64,000 nt of DNA, from contig NZ_JAQOUE010000001.1 of assembly GCF_032191465.1 (NCBI RefSeq), positions 558,001-622,000 on the forward strand. The letters are read 5' to 3'. The notes under the pieces were generated by a model. The model was not told the origin of the DNA and searched no databases. It worked only from the letters and a program-made list of their open reading frames with translations. Position numbers and translations under genes: made by a program. Of this stretch, positions 8,540-17,041 are shown piece after piece (the stretch's first letter is position 1; the number at the start of each line of letters is the position of its first letter). The DNA comes from Candidatus Nitronereus thalassa (GTDB lineage Bacteria; Nitrospirota; Nitrospiria; Nitrospirales; UBA8639).

Positions 8540-9241
8540 ATGAGTGTATTGGCCAAAAAGCATTTCATTTCTCTAGTTATCCTTGGATTGATATTTGTCT
8601 TAAGCCCTCATGCCTACAGTGGACATGGGGCCACCAATGTATTACGACAAAATTTGGGACAGCTTACCGAGGCAGCAGATATCATTTTGGTTGGCAAAGT
8701 GATCGAAATGACAGATGGTCTGGCCGAAAACAACCTTCCCTACACCGAGATTACGTTTGAGGTCAGTCAAACAATTAAGTCCGGTGGGTATCAATTCGTC
8801 ACCTCCCCTAATTGGGAACGCAGAAACACTACGGCACTACCTGGACGCCAAACCTTTACCTATCGGCAATTTGGGCTCTTAAAACCCAGAGATATGGGAG
8901 ATGGAAAAACTTTGGCTGTCACCTTAGATGGATTCCCCAAATACACAATTGACGAAGAAGTGATGGTGTTTCTCTATAAGCCCGCCACACAAACTGGGTT
9001 TCGAACAACCGTGGGATTAGCGCAGGGGAAGTTTTCTATCAAAAAAGGAAAAATGAGGAACATCATCAATAACCGTCATCTGTTTGCCAATATGGAGATC
9101 GAGCGGGAGAACCTACAGGCTAGCGAACGACAGATGATGACACAACGATCGGGTCCCGTTGATGCCGACATGATGATTACCCTTGTCTCGCGCGCGGTGA
9201 AAGAAGGTCTGTTTAACCGCTTTAAAGTTGCACCAGAATGA
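8540..9241 (+). CDS. Exported protein, partner of giant secreted protein (copy 1)
   Basis: 233 residues. An N-terminal signal peptide (about residues 1-28: LAKKHFISLVILGLIFVLSP, then HAYS) precedes a mature region beginning GHGATNVLRQNLGQL. The core pattern ADIILVGKVIEMTDG, then PYTEITFEVSQTIKSG, resembles a loosely defined class of bacterial exported proteins in which an AD-I-VVG-V strand precedes a beta-rich domain. No catalytic residues are apparent. The TGA stop overlaps the ATG of the giant gene (ATGA), implying coupled translation and possibly joint function. From base 8621 on it is identical to copy 2 at 16421-17041; only the signal peptide differs. Function unknown. Confidence 0.8.
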   Translation: MSVLAKKHFISLVILGLIFVLSPHAYSGHGATNVLRQNLGQLTEAADIILVGKVIEMTDGLAENNLPYTEITFEVSQTIKSGGYQFVTSPNWERRNTTALPGRQTFTYRQFGLLKPRDMGDGKTLAVTLDGFPKYTIDEEVMVFLYKPATQTGFRTTVGLAQGKFSIKKGKMRNIINNRHLFANMEIERENLQASERQMMTQRSGPVDADMMITLVSRAVKEGLFNRFKVAPE

Positions 9242-10533
9242 AAGTATTCACTTCCAAATCATTTCAGGTATTACTTTGTTGCCTTTTGAGCTTGTGGAAT
9301 GCAAACCCGACCCATGCTGGCGGTCCGATCTCTCTTTTTGATAGCGGGACGCCGACTCTCTGGGGAGGAGGAACCTTTGCCACGTTTCCCATCCCCTATC
9401 TCAAGGATCAAGGTCCATTAGGCCCCTTGACCAAAGGTGAAGCTGACGCATTAACGACATTTAGCATGAACGAATGGGATGCCGTTTCCAATTCAACATT
9501 TTCAGTGATTGACGGCGGGGATACTCCCTTCGACATTACATCCGCCAATGCTTCCAACTATCTCTTTACGTTTCATGGCGCGGTCATTGATGTGGTGTAT
9601 GATCATGATGGAACAATTTGCACAGCCATATTTGGGTGTCCTCCCGGCGTTCTCGGATTAGGAGGTCCTATTTTTACTGGAACCGCTGTGCCTGAAATAG
9701 CTTCAGCTATGGTCCTCATGAACGGAGCCACGATTGATCCCTTAGATCCGGGAGGAGCGGCATATCGCGTAGTGTTCAGCCAAGAAGCCGGACATGCCAT
9801 TGGCCTGCATCATGATCAAACCAATGGAGCCGTGTCCTTTTTTGGTGATGAATCTTCTCCCACTGGGTGTCCCAGCGTGGGCACACCAACATTCTCCGAT
9901 TTTACCGCAATGTATCCCTTTGCCGATGTTACCCCCTTTGGCCCAGGCGCAGAAGCGGCTTCAATTGATCATCTTGAAGACCTCGATGCACTATCAAGAT
10001 TTCATCCGGTCGCAAACTATAGCACCACGACTGGCACCATTACTGGCACAGTCTTTCAATCCGATGGCATCACCCCAGTCAATGGCGTCAATGTCATCGT
10101 GCGAAGCATGACCAATCCATTTGGCGATGCACGCTCGACCATCACAGGCGACCTAGATTGCAATTCCCCTGGGTGTAAATGTTTTGATGACCCTCAATGT
10201 ACCCCGAGTAATGCATTTGAAGGAACCTTTGTTATTACCGGCTTGACCCCAGGGGTTAACTACACCTTAGCCATTGACAATATCGTCGACGGAGCCTTTC
10301 CCCAACTTCCGGCCCCTGTATTTACTGAAGAGTATTGGAATGACACCTCAGAATCTGGCAATGCGTCGACGGACAATCCCTGCGACCTCACTCCGATCAT
10401 TCCGACTGCCGGGTCCACCTTCGTGGCGGACTTTCTTCTAAATGCCCCAGATACTACTGGACCCACTGTCACGATTAACCAAGCCGCCGGACAAACAGAT
10501 CCCACCAACGCCAGTCCCATCAACTTTACTGTC
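8621..10533 (+). repeat. Identical block, first copy (pair with 16421-18333)
   Basis: Compared line by line with 16421-18333 at a constant offset of 7800 bases, I see no difference. The first mismatch is 10534 (A against G), the next 10549, and the sequences part after about 10590. The block covers the mature part of the exported protein, the coupled start and the first ~430 codons of the giant gene. Confidence 0.92.
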
Positions 10534-13500
10534 ATCTTCAGCGAACCCGTGAATGACTTCGCTACCGGCGATGTGACCCTAGGTGGAACGGCTGGGGCAA
10601 CGACCGGCATCGTCACCGGCAGTGGCACCACCTATAACGTGGCCGTCACCGGTATGACCTCAGACGGGACGGTCATTGCTACAATTCCCGAAGGCGTCGC
10701 CACAGACAGTTTCAGCAATGCGAATAGTGCTTCGACCAGTACCGATAACTCCGTCACCTTCTCCCCCGACACCACAGGGCCCACCGTCACTATTAACCAA
10801 GCCGCTGGCCAAACGGATCCAACCAACCTCAGTCCCGTGAACTTTACCGTGATCTTTAGTGAACCCGTTTACAACTTTGCCACCGGCGATGTGACGCTGA
10901 GTGGTACGGCTGGCGCCACCACAGCGACGGTTACTGGCAGTGGCACGACCTATAACGTCGCCGTTAATGGAGGCGCTGGAGCCTATACGTGGGACGGAAA
11001 TTCGTGGGCAGATTACTCGGCATTCATGAGCCCAATTACTTCTAGTGTCAAAGCGAACTTGCAAGCGATCATGACCGTTGGGCAGGCCAACGGCCGCGTC
11101 CTCGGTCGCATGGGACAAATTGGAGATTCCATCACCAATTCATCGGCATATTTCAGGAATGGCATTTTGCATGGTTCATTGGGAAATGAGACCAACCATG
11201 ATTACAGCAACATCCGTTCATGGATGGCCTATAGCGGCACCCAACCGGCCGATAATTCTTCTTTTTACAATGCTTATGGGAAAGGTTGGCCATACGGAAA
11301 CTTTGGAGGATGGACCATCCGTGATGCCGTCACTGCAGGCCACCCATCTGTGGCAGTAGAAGTTGGAGATGGAATTACCCCTGGCCAGTTCTCCTGGGCT
11401 CTTCTCATGTTTGGCACCAACGACATCGACAATTTTAATTGGGATGCACAAGCGTGGAAATCGGAATACTCAACATTTATTCAGAATTTCATGGCCCTCG
11501 GCGTCGTGCCTGTTTTAAGCACGATACCGCCTGAACAAGCCCACATCGGCGATGGACGCGTTGAACTGGCCAATCAAAAGATCAAAGAATTGGCCAATGA
11601 GCTAAATATTCCTTTCGTGGATTTCTATGCCCTCGTGCTTCACTATCAACCGATTAACTGGGTGGGTACGCTAATCAGCAGTGATGGGACTCACCCGAGT
11701 GCTGGCGGCGGGGGGCGAGATTTTTCACAAACTGGTCTGACTTCCAGCGATGGGTATGCGGCACGAACCAAACTTTCGTGGGACATGGCCGAAAAACTGA
11801 AGGCCATCGTTTTTGATGATGGACCCCCAGAAGACACGATGACCTCAGAGGGCACCATTATCGCCACGATCGCGGGCGGCGTGGCCACCGATAGTTTCGG
11901 CAATCCCAATACGGCTTCCACAAGTACCGACAACCAAGTCACATTCTCCACTGATACGACCGGCCCGACCGTCACCATCAATCAAGCCGCCGGGCAACCT
12001 GATCCGACCAATGTCTCGCCAATCAACTTTACGGTCGTCTTTAGCGAACCAGTGGCAGATTTTGCCACCGGGGATGTCACATTGAGTGGAAACGCTGGGG
12101 CCACGACCGCCACCGTGACGGGCACGGGCACCACCTACAACGTGGCCGTCAGTGGGATGACCGCGACTGGCACCGTCACCGCCACGATTGCCGCGGGCGT
12201 CGCTTCCGATAGTTTCGGCAATCCCAACACCGCTTCGACCAGTACGGACAATGTGGTGAGCTATACCGTCCCGACCGGGTCTCCCGTGGTGGCCTGGACG
12301 GCCGTGACCCAGAACCCCAACGGCACGTGGACAGATTCCTCCTGGGACAATCGCAGTTTTCGGATTCTGCTGAAAGGCGAAAACATCACCGAGAGTGGGG
12401 CTACCGTCCAGCTCACCCTCCGTGGCCGCGCCTCTAGCAGTTACACCCTCCAACGGGTCTCGCTCGTCCAGCGCGAGGGAAGTACACTCAATGGCCTCGA
12501 TAGCACCTTCGCGCCCGTCACCTTTGGGGCCGCGTGGGAGGCCGGGGTCACGGTCCCCGCGGGCGGCACCATCACCAGTGATCCGCTGGCCTTCGACCTC
12601 GTCACCGGCCAGGATGTCTTTGTCACCTTCTGGGCGCCGGCGGGCAATCCCACAGTCTGGCGTGGGGGGGGCGGTAGTGGCACGACGGTGTGGACCATCA
12701 TCAATGAGGATCAGTCCGCCGCCATCGACTGGGGCAGTTTTACTACCGAAACAAACAGTTCAATACTGTATGCCACCGACCAACTGGAGGTCGTAGTGAC
12801 CAGCGGGCCGGATTTGGCCCCGCCGGTGGTCACGCCACCAGCACCGAGTACGGTGGCGGCCGTGGATGCCACGGGCACTCCAGCCAGTGCGCCGGCGATT
12901 CAAGCCTTCTTGACGGGGGCCACTGCCATTGACAATGTGGATGGCGATCTGAGCAGCGTCATCACGCATAATGCCCCGGCGCAATTTCCTTTGGGGTCGA
13001 CGGTCGTGACCTTCAGTGTGACGGATACCGCCGGCCATACCGGGACCGCGCAAGCCACCCTCACCGTGACGGATCAAACCCCGCCGGTGCTGACTCCGCC
13101 CGGGTCAATCGCCGTGCTCTCCCCCGATGGCAATCCGTTACCGGCCACCGAGCCGGCGATCCAAGCCTTCTTGACCGGCGCCACCGCCACGGACAACGTG
13201 GATGGCGATCTGAGCAGCGTCATCACACATGATGCTCCCGCACAATTTTCGGTAGGCGCCACCGTGGTCACCTTTGGTGTGACGGATACCGCCGGGCATA
13301 CCGGGACCGCGCAAGCCACCCTCACCGTGACAAGCCCGAATGTCGCGCCGAGTATTACGCAACAGCCCCTGGACCAAAGTGTGATCGAAGGCCAACCGGC
13401 CACGTTTACCGTGACCGCAATCGGGTCGACCCCGTTGAGTTATCAATGGCAGCGGGATGGCGTGAATATTCCCAACGCCACGAGTGCAAGTTATACGGTC

Positions 13501-15483
13501 AATCCCACGAGTGTGAATGATAGTGGTGCAACCTTTGCGGTGATGGTCACCAATCCGGCGGGCAATATTACCAGTGCGCCCGCCACGCTGACCGTGACGC
13601 CGCCAGGCGGTGGGTCCGTGGTGGCCTGGACGGCCGTGACCCAGAACCCCAACGGCACGTGGACAGATTCCTCCTGGGACAATCGCAGTTTTCGGATTCT
13701 GCTGAAAGGCGAAAACATCACCGAGAGTGGGGCTACCGTCCAGCTCACCCTCCGTGGCCGCGCCTCTAGCAGTTACACCCTCCAACGGGTCTCGCTCGTC
13801 CAGCGCGAGGGAAGTACACTCAATGGCCTCGATAGCACCTTCGCGCCCGTCACCTTTGGGGCCGCGTGGGAGGCCGGGGTCACGGTCCCCGCGGGCGGCA
13901 CCATCACCAGTGATCCGCTGGCCTTCGACCTCGTCACCGGCCAGGATGTCTTTGTCACCTTCTGGGCGCCGGCGGGCAATCCCACAGTCTGGCGTGGGGG
14001 GGGCGGTAGTGGCACGACGGTGTGGACCATCATCAATGAGGATCAGTCCGCCGCCATCGACTGGGGCAGTTTTACTACCGAAACAAACAGTTCAATACTG
14101 TATGCCACCGACCAACTGGAGGTCGTAGTGACCAGCGGGCCGGATTTGGCCCCGCCGGTGGTCACGCCACCAGCACCGAGTACGGTGGCGGCCGTGGATG
14201 CCACGGGCACTCCAGCCAGTGCGCCGGCGATTCAAGCCTTCTTGACGGGGGCCACTGCCATTGACAATGTGGATGGCGATCTGAGCAGCGTCATCACGCA
14301 TAATGCCCCGGCGCAATTTCCTTTGGGGTCGACGGTCGTGACCTTCAGTGTGACGGATACCGCCGGCCATACCGGGACCGCGCAAGCCACCCTCACCGTG
14401 ACGGATCAAACCCCGCCGGTGCTGACTCCGCCCGGGTCAATCGCCGTGCTCTCCCCCGATGGCAATCCGTTACCGGCCACCGAGCCGGCGATCCAAGCCT
14501 TCTTGACCGGCGCCACCGCCACGGACAACGTGGATGGCGATCTGAGCAGCGTCATCACACATGATGCTCCCGCACAATTTTCGGTAGGCGCCACCGTGGT
14601 CACCTTTGGTGTGACGGATACCGCCGGGCATACCGGGACCGCGCAAGCCACCCTCACCGTGACAAGCCCGAATGTCGCGCCGAGTATTACGCAACAGCCC
14701 CTGGACCAAAGTGTGATCGAAGGCCAACCGGCCACGTTTACCGTGACCGCAATCGGGTCGACCCCGTTGAGTTATCAATGGCAGCGGGATGGCGTGAATA
14801 TTCCCAACGCCACGAGTGCAAGTTATACGGTCAATCCCACGAGTGTGAATGATAGTGGTGCAACCTTTGCGGTGATGGTCACCAATCCGGCGGGCAATAT
14901 TACCAGTGCGCCCGCCACGCTGACCGTGACGCCGCCAGGCGGTGGGTCCGTGGTGGCCTGGACGGCCGTGACCCAGAACCCCAACGGCACGTGGACAGAT
15001 TCCTCCTGGGACAATCGCAGTTTTCGGATTCTGCTGAAAGGCGAAAACATCACCGAGAGTGGGGCTACCGTCCAGCTCACCCTCCGTGGCCGCGCCTCTA
15101 GCAGTTACACCCTCCAACGGGTCTCGCTCGTCCAGCGCGAGGGAAGTACACTCAATGGCCTCGATAGCACCTTCGCGCCCGTCACCTTTGGGGCCGCGTG
15201 GGAGGCCGGGGTCACGGTCCCCGCGGGCGGCACCATCACCAGTGATCCGCTGGCCTTCGACCTCGTCACCGGCCAGGATGTCTTTGTCACCTTCTGGGCG
15301 CCGGCGGGCAATCCCACAGTCTGGCGTGGGGGGGGCGGTAGTGGCACGACGGTGTGGACCATCATCAATGAGGATCAGTCCGCCGCCATCGACTGGGGCA
15401 GTTTTACTACCGAAACAAACAGTTCAATACTGTATGCCACCGACCAACTGGAGGTCATAGTGACCAGCGGGCCGGAACAGTAA
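9238..15483 (+). CDS. Giant secreted mosaic protein, copy 1: matrixin-like, Ig-like, SGNH hydrolase, HYR repeats
   Basis: 2081 residues with a Sec signal peptide (1-27, ending THA). Order: matrixin-like domain (28-250) with Q182-E183-xx-H186-xx-G189-xx-H192 and Met-turn AMYP (M225), lacking the first zinc His; carboxypeptidase-regulatory-like domain (about 262-395); Ig-like domains starting at 405, 511 and 906 (DTTGPTVTINQAAGQ repeats). The second is split after residue 577 by an SGNH hydrolase of about 290 residues: GDS (S631), FGTND (N728), SSDGTHP (D816, H819). Then come beta-sandwich modules starting VVAW at 1017, 1461 and 1905, with HYR-like pairs and an Ig domain (PSITQQP) between them. 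No LPxTG, PEP-CTERM or other sorting tail is visible. Probably a surface or extracellular adhesin/esterase. Confidence 0.85.
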   Translation: MKVFTSKSFQVLLCCLLSLWNANPTHAGGPISLFDSGTPTLWGGGTFATFPIPYLKDQGPLGPLTKGEADALTTFSMNEWDAVSNSTFSVIDGGDTPFDITSANASNYLFTFHGAVIDVVYDHDGTICTAIFGCPPGVLGLGGPIFTGTAVPEIASAMVLMNGATIDPLDPGGAAYRVVFSQEAGHAIGLHHDQTNGAVSFFGDESSPTGCPSVGTPTFSDFTAMYPFADVTPFGPGAEAASIDHLEDLDALSRFHPVANYSTTTGTITGTVFQSDGITPVNGVNVIVRSMTNPFGDARSTITGDLDCNSPGCKCFDDPQCTPSNAFEGTFVITGLTPGVNYTLAIDNIVDGAFPQLPAPVFTEEYWNDTSESGNASTDNPCDLTPIIPTAGSTFVADFLLNAPDTTGPTVTINQAAGQTDPTNASPINFTVIFSEPVNDFATGDVTLGGTAGATTGIVTGSGTTYNVAVTGMTSDGTVIATIPEGVATDSFSNANSASTSTDNSVTFSPDTTGPTVTINQAAGQTDPTNLSPVNFTVIFSEPVYNFATGDVTLSGTAGATTATVTGSGTTYNVAVNGGAGAYTWDGNSWADYSAFMSPITSSVKANLQAIMTVGQANGRVLGRMGQIGDSITNSSAYFRNGILHGSLGNETNHDYSNIRSWMAYSGTQPADNSSFYNAYGKGWPYGNFGGWTIRDAVTAGHPSVAVEVGDGITPGQFSWALLMFGTNDIDNFNWDAQAWKSEYSTFIQNFMALGVVPVLSTIPPEQAHIGDGRVELANQKIKELANELNIPFVDFYALVLHYQPINWVGTLISSDGTHPSAGGGGRDFSQTGLTSSDGYAARTKLSWDMAEKLKAIVFDDGPPEDTMTSEGTIIATIAGGVATDSFGNPNTASTSTDNQVTFSTDTTGPTVTINQAAGQPDPTNVSPINFTVVFSEPVADFATGDVTLSGNAGATTATVTGTGTTYNVAVSGMTATGTVTATIAAGVASDSFGNPNTASTSTDNVVSYTVPTGSPVVAWTAVTQNPNGTWTDSSWDNRSFRILLKGENITESGATVQLTLRGRASSSYTLQRVSLVQREGSTLNGLDSTFAPVTFGAAWEAGVTVPAGGTITSDPLAFDLVTGQDVFVTFWAPAGNPTVWRGGGGSGTTVWTIINEDQSAAIDWGSFTTETNSSILYATDQLEVVVTSGPDLAPPVVTPPAPSTVAAVDATGTPASAPAIQAFLTGATAIDNVDGDLSSVITHNAPAQFPLGSTVVTFSVTDTAGHTGTAQATLTVTDQTPPVLTPPGSIAVLSPDGNPLPATEPAIQAFLTGATATDNVDGDLSSVITHDAPAQFSVGATVVTFGVTDTAGHTGTAQATLTVTSPNVAPSITQQPLDQSVIEGQPATFTVTAIGSTPLSYQWQRDGVNIPNATSASYTVNPTSVNDSGATFAVMVTNPAGNITSAPATLTVTPPGGGSVVAWTAVTQNPNGTWTDSSWDNRSFRILLKGENITESGATVQLTLRGRASSSYTLQRVSLVQREGSTLNGLDSTFAPVTFGAAWEAGVTVPAGGTITSDPLAFDLVTGQDVFVTFWAPAGNPTVWRGGGGSGTTVWTIINEDQSAAIDWGSFTTETNSSILYATDQLEVVVTSGPDLAPPVVTPPAPSTVAAVDATGTPASAPAIQAFLTGATAIDNVDGDLSSVITHNAPAQFPLGSTVVTFSVTDTAGHTGTAQATLTVTDQTPPVLTPPGSIAVLSPDGNPLPATEPAIQAFLTGATATDNVDGDLSSVITHDAPAQFSVGATVVTFGVTDTAGHTGTAQATLTVTSPNVAPSITQQPLDQSVIEGQPATFTVTAIGSTPLSYQWQRDGVNIPNATSASYTVNPTSVNDSGATFAVMVTNPAGNITSAPATLTVTPPGGGSVVAWTAVTQNPNGTWTDSSWDNRSFRILLKGENITESGATVQLTLRGRASSSYTLQRVSLVQREGSTLNGLDSTFAPVTFGAAWEAGVTVPAGGTITSDPLAFDLVTGQDVFVTFWAPAGNPTVWRGGGGSGTTVWTIINEDQSAAIDWGSFTTETNSSILYATDQLEVIVTSGPEQ
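9340..9960 (+). other. Matrixin-like (M10) domain with QExxH in place of HExxH
   Basis: The VFSQEAGHAIGLHHD segment aligns with the metzincin zinc motif HExxHxxGxxH, and TAMYP matches the Met-turn. The first ligand codon is CAA (Gln182), one base from His CAT/CAC. E183, H186, G189 and H192 are kept. The identical stretch occurs in copy 2 (Q at 17581). Reduced or altered zinc binding is inferred. Confidence 0.65.
10966..11838 (+). other. SGNH/GDSL hydrolase domain inserted in an Ig-like domain
   Basis: The Ig-like strand ending TTYNVAV is followed directly by NGGAGAYTW and about 290 residues carrying SGNH blocks: GQIGDSIT (Ser631), MFGTND (Asn728) and SSDGTHPS (Asp816, His819). The Ig-like sequence then resumes at MTSEGTIIATIAGGVATDSFGN. 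In uninterrupted neighbours these two halves are joined through TGMTSDGT. Thus a complete esterase-type domain sits in one loop of the host fold. The oxyanion Gly of block II is not certain. Confidence 0.75.
12286..15480 (+). repeat. 1332-bp tandem repeats (2.4 copies) in giant gene copy 1
   Basis: Unit boundaries at 12286, 13618 and 14950, each beginning GTGGTGGCCTGGACGGCC, exactly 1332 bases (444 codons) apart. Each full unit encodes one VVAW beta-sandwich module, two HYR-like domains and one Ig domain. The third is cut after the VVAW module. By eye the copies are identical at DNA level except for a G-to-A at about 15454 (Val to Ile). The segment looks visibly richer in G+C than flanking genes. 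Confidence 0.92.
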
Positions 15484-15502
15484 GCCCATAAGTTTGCATC
15501 TT

Positions 15503-16078
15503 ATGGCCTGGCAGGAAGTGTGGCTCTATGATTCTCCGGACCCCAATGCATTTGCCGCAGGACCTTCTAAAAACAACTCCATGGTCGCCGTTTCGACAGG
15601 ATTGTTGCAAAATCTAAGTGAAGGTGAAGTGCGCACTGTGCTCGCACATGAAATGGGACATGTGTATAACGGTAACATGTTCACCACCACTGTCCTGGCC
15701 GGACTGATGAATACCTTCGTGTATTTCATTAGCCGAATGGTTTACAGACAGGTCGCTAAACGCAATGCCATGTTGGGTTTTGCTGTATATTTCTTCCTTC
15801 AAATTGTCTTGTCTATCTTAGCGATGATTCCGATCAGCTGGTGGTCGCGACGCCGAGAATTTTCTGCGGACCGCTTTGCCGCGAATACCGTTGGCAAGGA
15901 ACAATGATCTCGGCCCTTCAGGCCATCGATCGATGGGTCAACCAAGTGCAATACCAATATCACACGGAAGATGCGCTCGCGACCATGAAAATTTTATGGT
16001 CAAACGAGTAGTTTCATGCAAATCTTCTCAACCCATCCCCCAATCGAAGCACGAGTGGCTGCGCTGCAAAAACAATAA
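15503..16078 (+). pseudogene. Truncated, frameshifted htpX copy
   Basis: Homologous to HtpX from about residue 107 to the end (EVWLYDSPDPNAF, AHEMGHVYNGNMFTTTVLAG, SWWSRRREFSADRFAANTVGKE). The N-terminal membrane segments are missing; the fragment begins some 20 bases after the stop of giant copy 1. One base is lost near 15902 (GAACA-ATGATC where htpX has GAACACATG). One base is gained near 15995 (ATTTTATGG against ATCTCAGG), which restores the frame to THPPIEARVAALQKQ and a stop. The HEMGH motif survives, but no membrane-anchored protease can be made. It has diverged visibly from the intact gene at 7217, so it is an old duplicate. Confidence 0.9.
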
Positions 16079-16106
16079 GAATAGCAATTTTTCTGTCATT
16101 CCACAT

Positions 16107-16146
16107 AAAAAGCCGTCAATTCAAAAATTGAATTGACGGCTTTTTT
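16107..16146 (+). terminator. Strong rho-independent terminator after the htpX pseudogene
   Basis: A perfect 16-bp stem, AAAAAGCCGTCAATTC with GAATTGACGGCTTTTT, around a 7-base loop, ending in a run of six T. It insulates the first unit (or the pseudogene remnant) from the second exported/giant gene pair. Confidence 0.9.
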
Positions 16147-16339
16147 CCTTTTGAAATCCAAGTCACTCTCATTTTTCATCTGTATTTAAAGAGCACAATT
16201 AAAAACACCCTCCAATACATTCTCCATACCCCCTTTTCTATTTTTTAATTTAATACCTATGTCATACTGCCCGAAAAGATAAAGAATCGCTGAAATCAAG
16301 AAATATCTTTAAAGAACGTTTCTTAAGAGAGATGACACT

Positions 16340-17041
16340 ATGAGGTTAAGGTTCAAAAAGTCTTCCATTACTGCCCTTGCAGTAGGACTAATGATGACCG
16401 CCTGTAACATTGCCTATGGCGGACATGGGGCCACCAATGTATTACGACAAAATTTGGGACAGCTTACCGAGGCAGCAGATATCATTTTGGTTGGCAAAGT
16501 GATCGAAATGACAGATGGTCTGGCCGAAAACAACCTTCCCTACACCGAGATTACGTTTGAGGTCAGTCAAACAATTAAGTCCGGTGGGTATCAATTCGTC
16601 ACCTCCCCTAATTGGGAACGCAGAAACACTACGGCACTACCTGGACGCCAAACCTTTACCTATCGGCAATTTGGGCTCTTAAAACCCAGAGATATGGGAG
16701 ATGGAAAAACTTTGGCTGTCACCTTAGATGGATTCCCCAAATACACAATTGACGAAGAAGTGATGGTGTTTCTCTATAAGCCCGCCACACAAACTGGGTT
16801 TCGAACAACCGTGGGATTAGCGCAGGGGAAGTTTTCTATCAAAAAAGGAAAAATGAGGAACATCATCAATAACCGTCATCTGTTTGCCAATATGGAGATC
16901 GAGCGGGAGAACCTACAGGCTAGCGAACGACAGATGATGACACAACGATCGGGTCCCGTTGATGCCGACATGATGATTACCCTTGTCTCGCGCGCGGTGA
17001 AAGAAGGTCTGTTTAACCGCTTTAAAGTTGCACCAGAATGA
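16340..17041 (+). CDS. Exported protein, partner of giant secreted protein (copy 2)
   Basis: 233 residues, same mature sequence as the gene at 8540 but a different export signal: MRLRFKKSSITALAVGLMMTACNIAYG. This signal contains MTAC, a poor lipobox, so lipidation at that Cys is conceivable; otherwise cleavage after the signal peptide is expected. Bases 16421-17041 match 8621-9241 exactly by eye. The TGA again overlaps the giant gene start (ATGA). The gene follows a strong terminator and about 190 bases of AT-rich intergenic DNA, so it must have its own promoter, which I could not identify. Confidence 0.8.
   Translation: MRLRFKKSSITALAVGLMMTACNIAYGGHGATNVLRQNLGQLTEAADIILVGKVIEMTDGLAENNLPYTEITFEVSQTIKSGGYQFVTSPNWERRNTTALPGRQTFTYRQFGLLKPRDMGDGKTLAVTLDGFPKYTIDEEVMVFLYKPATQTGFRTTVGLAQGKFSIKKGKMRNIINNRHLFANMEIERENLQASERQMMTQRSGPVDADMMITLVSRAVKEGLFNRFKVAPE

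Noticed and set aside
9340-9960. Active M10 metalloprotease
   Set aside because: The first zinc His is Gln in both copies; I report the fold but not the activity.
15494-15907. A second functional HtpX-like protease
   Set aside because: It lacks the membrane segments and is frameshifted before its C-terminus; the remaining HtpX sequence continues in other frames.
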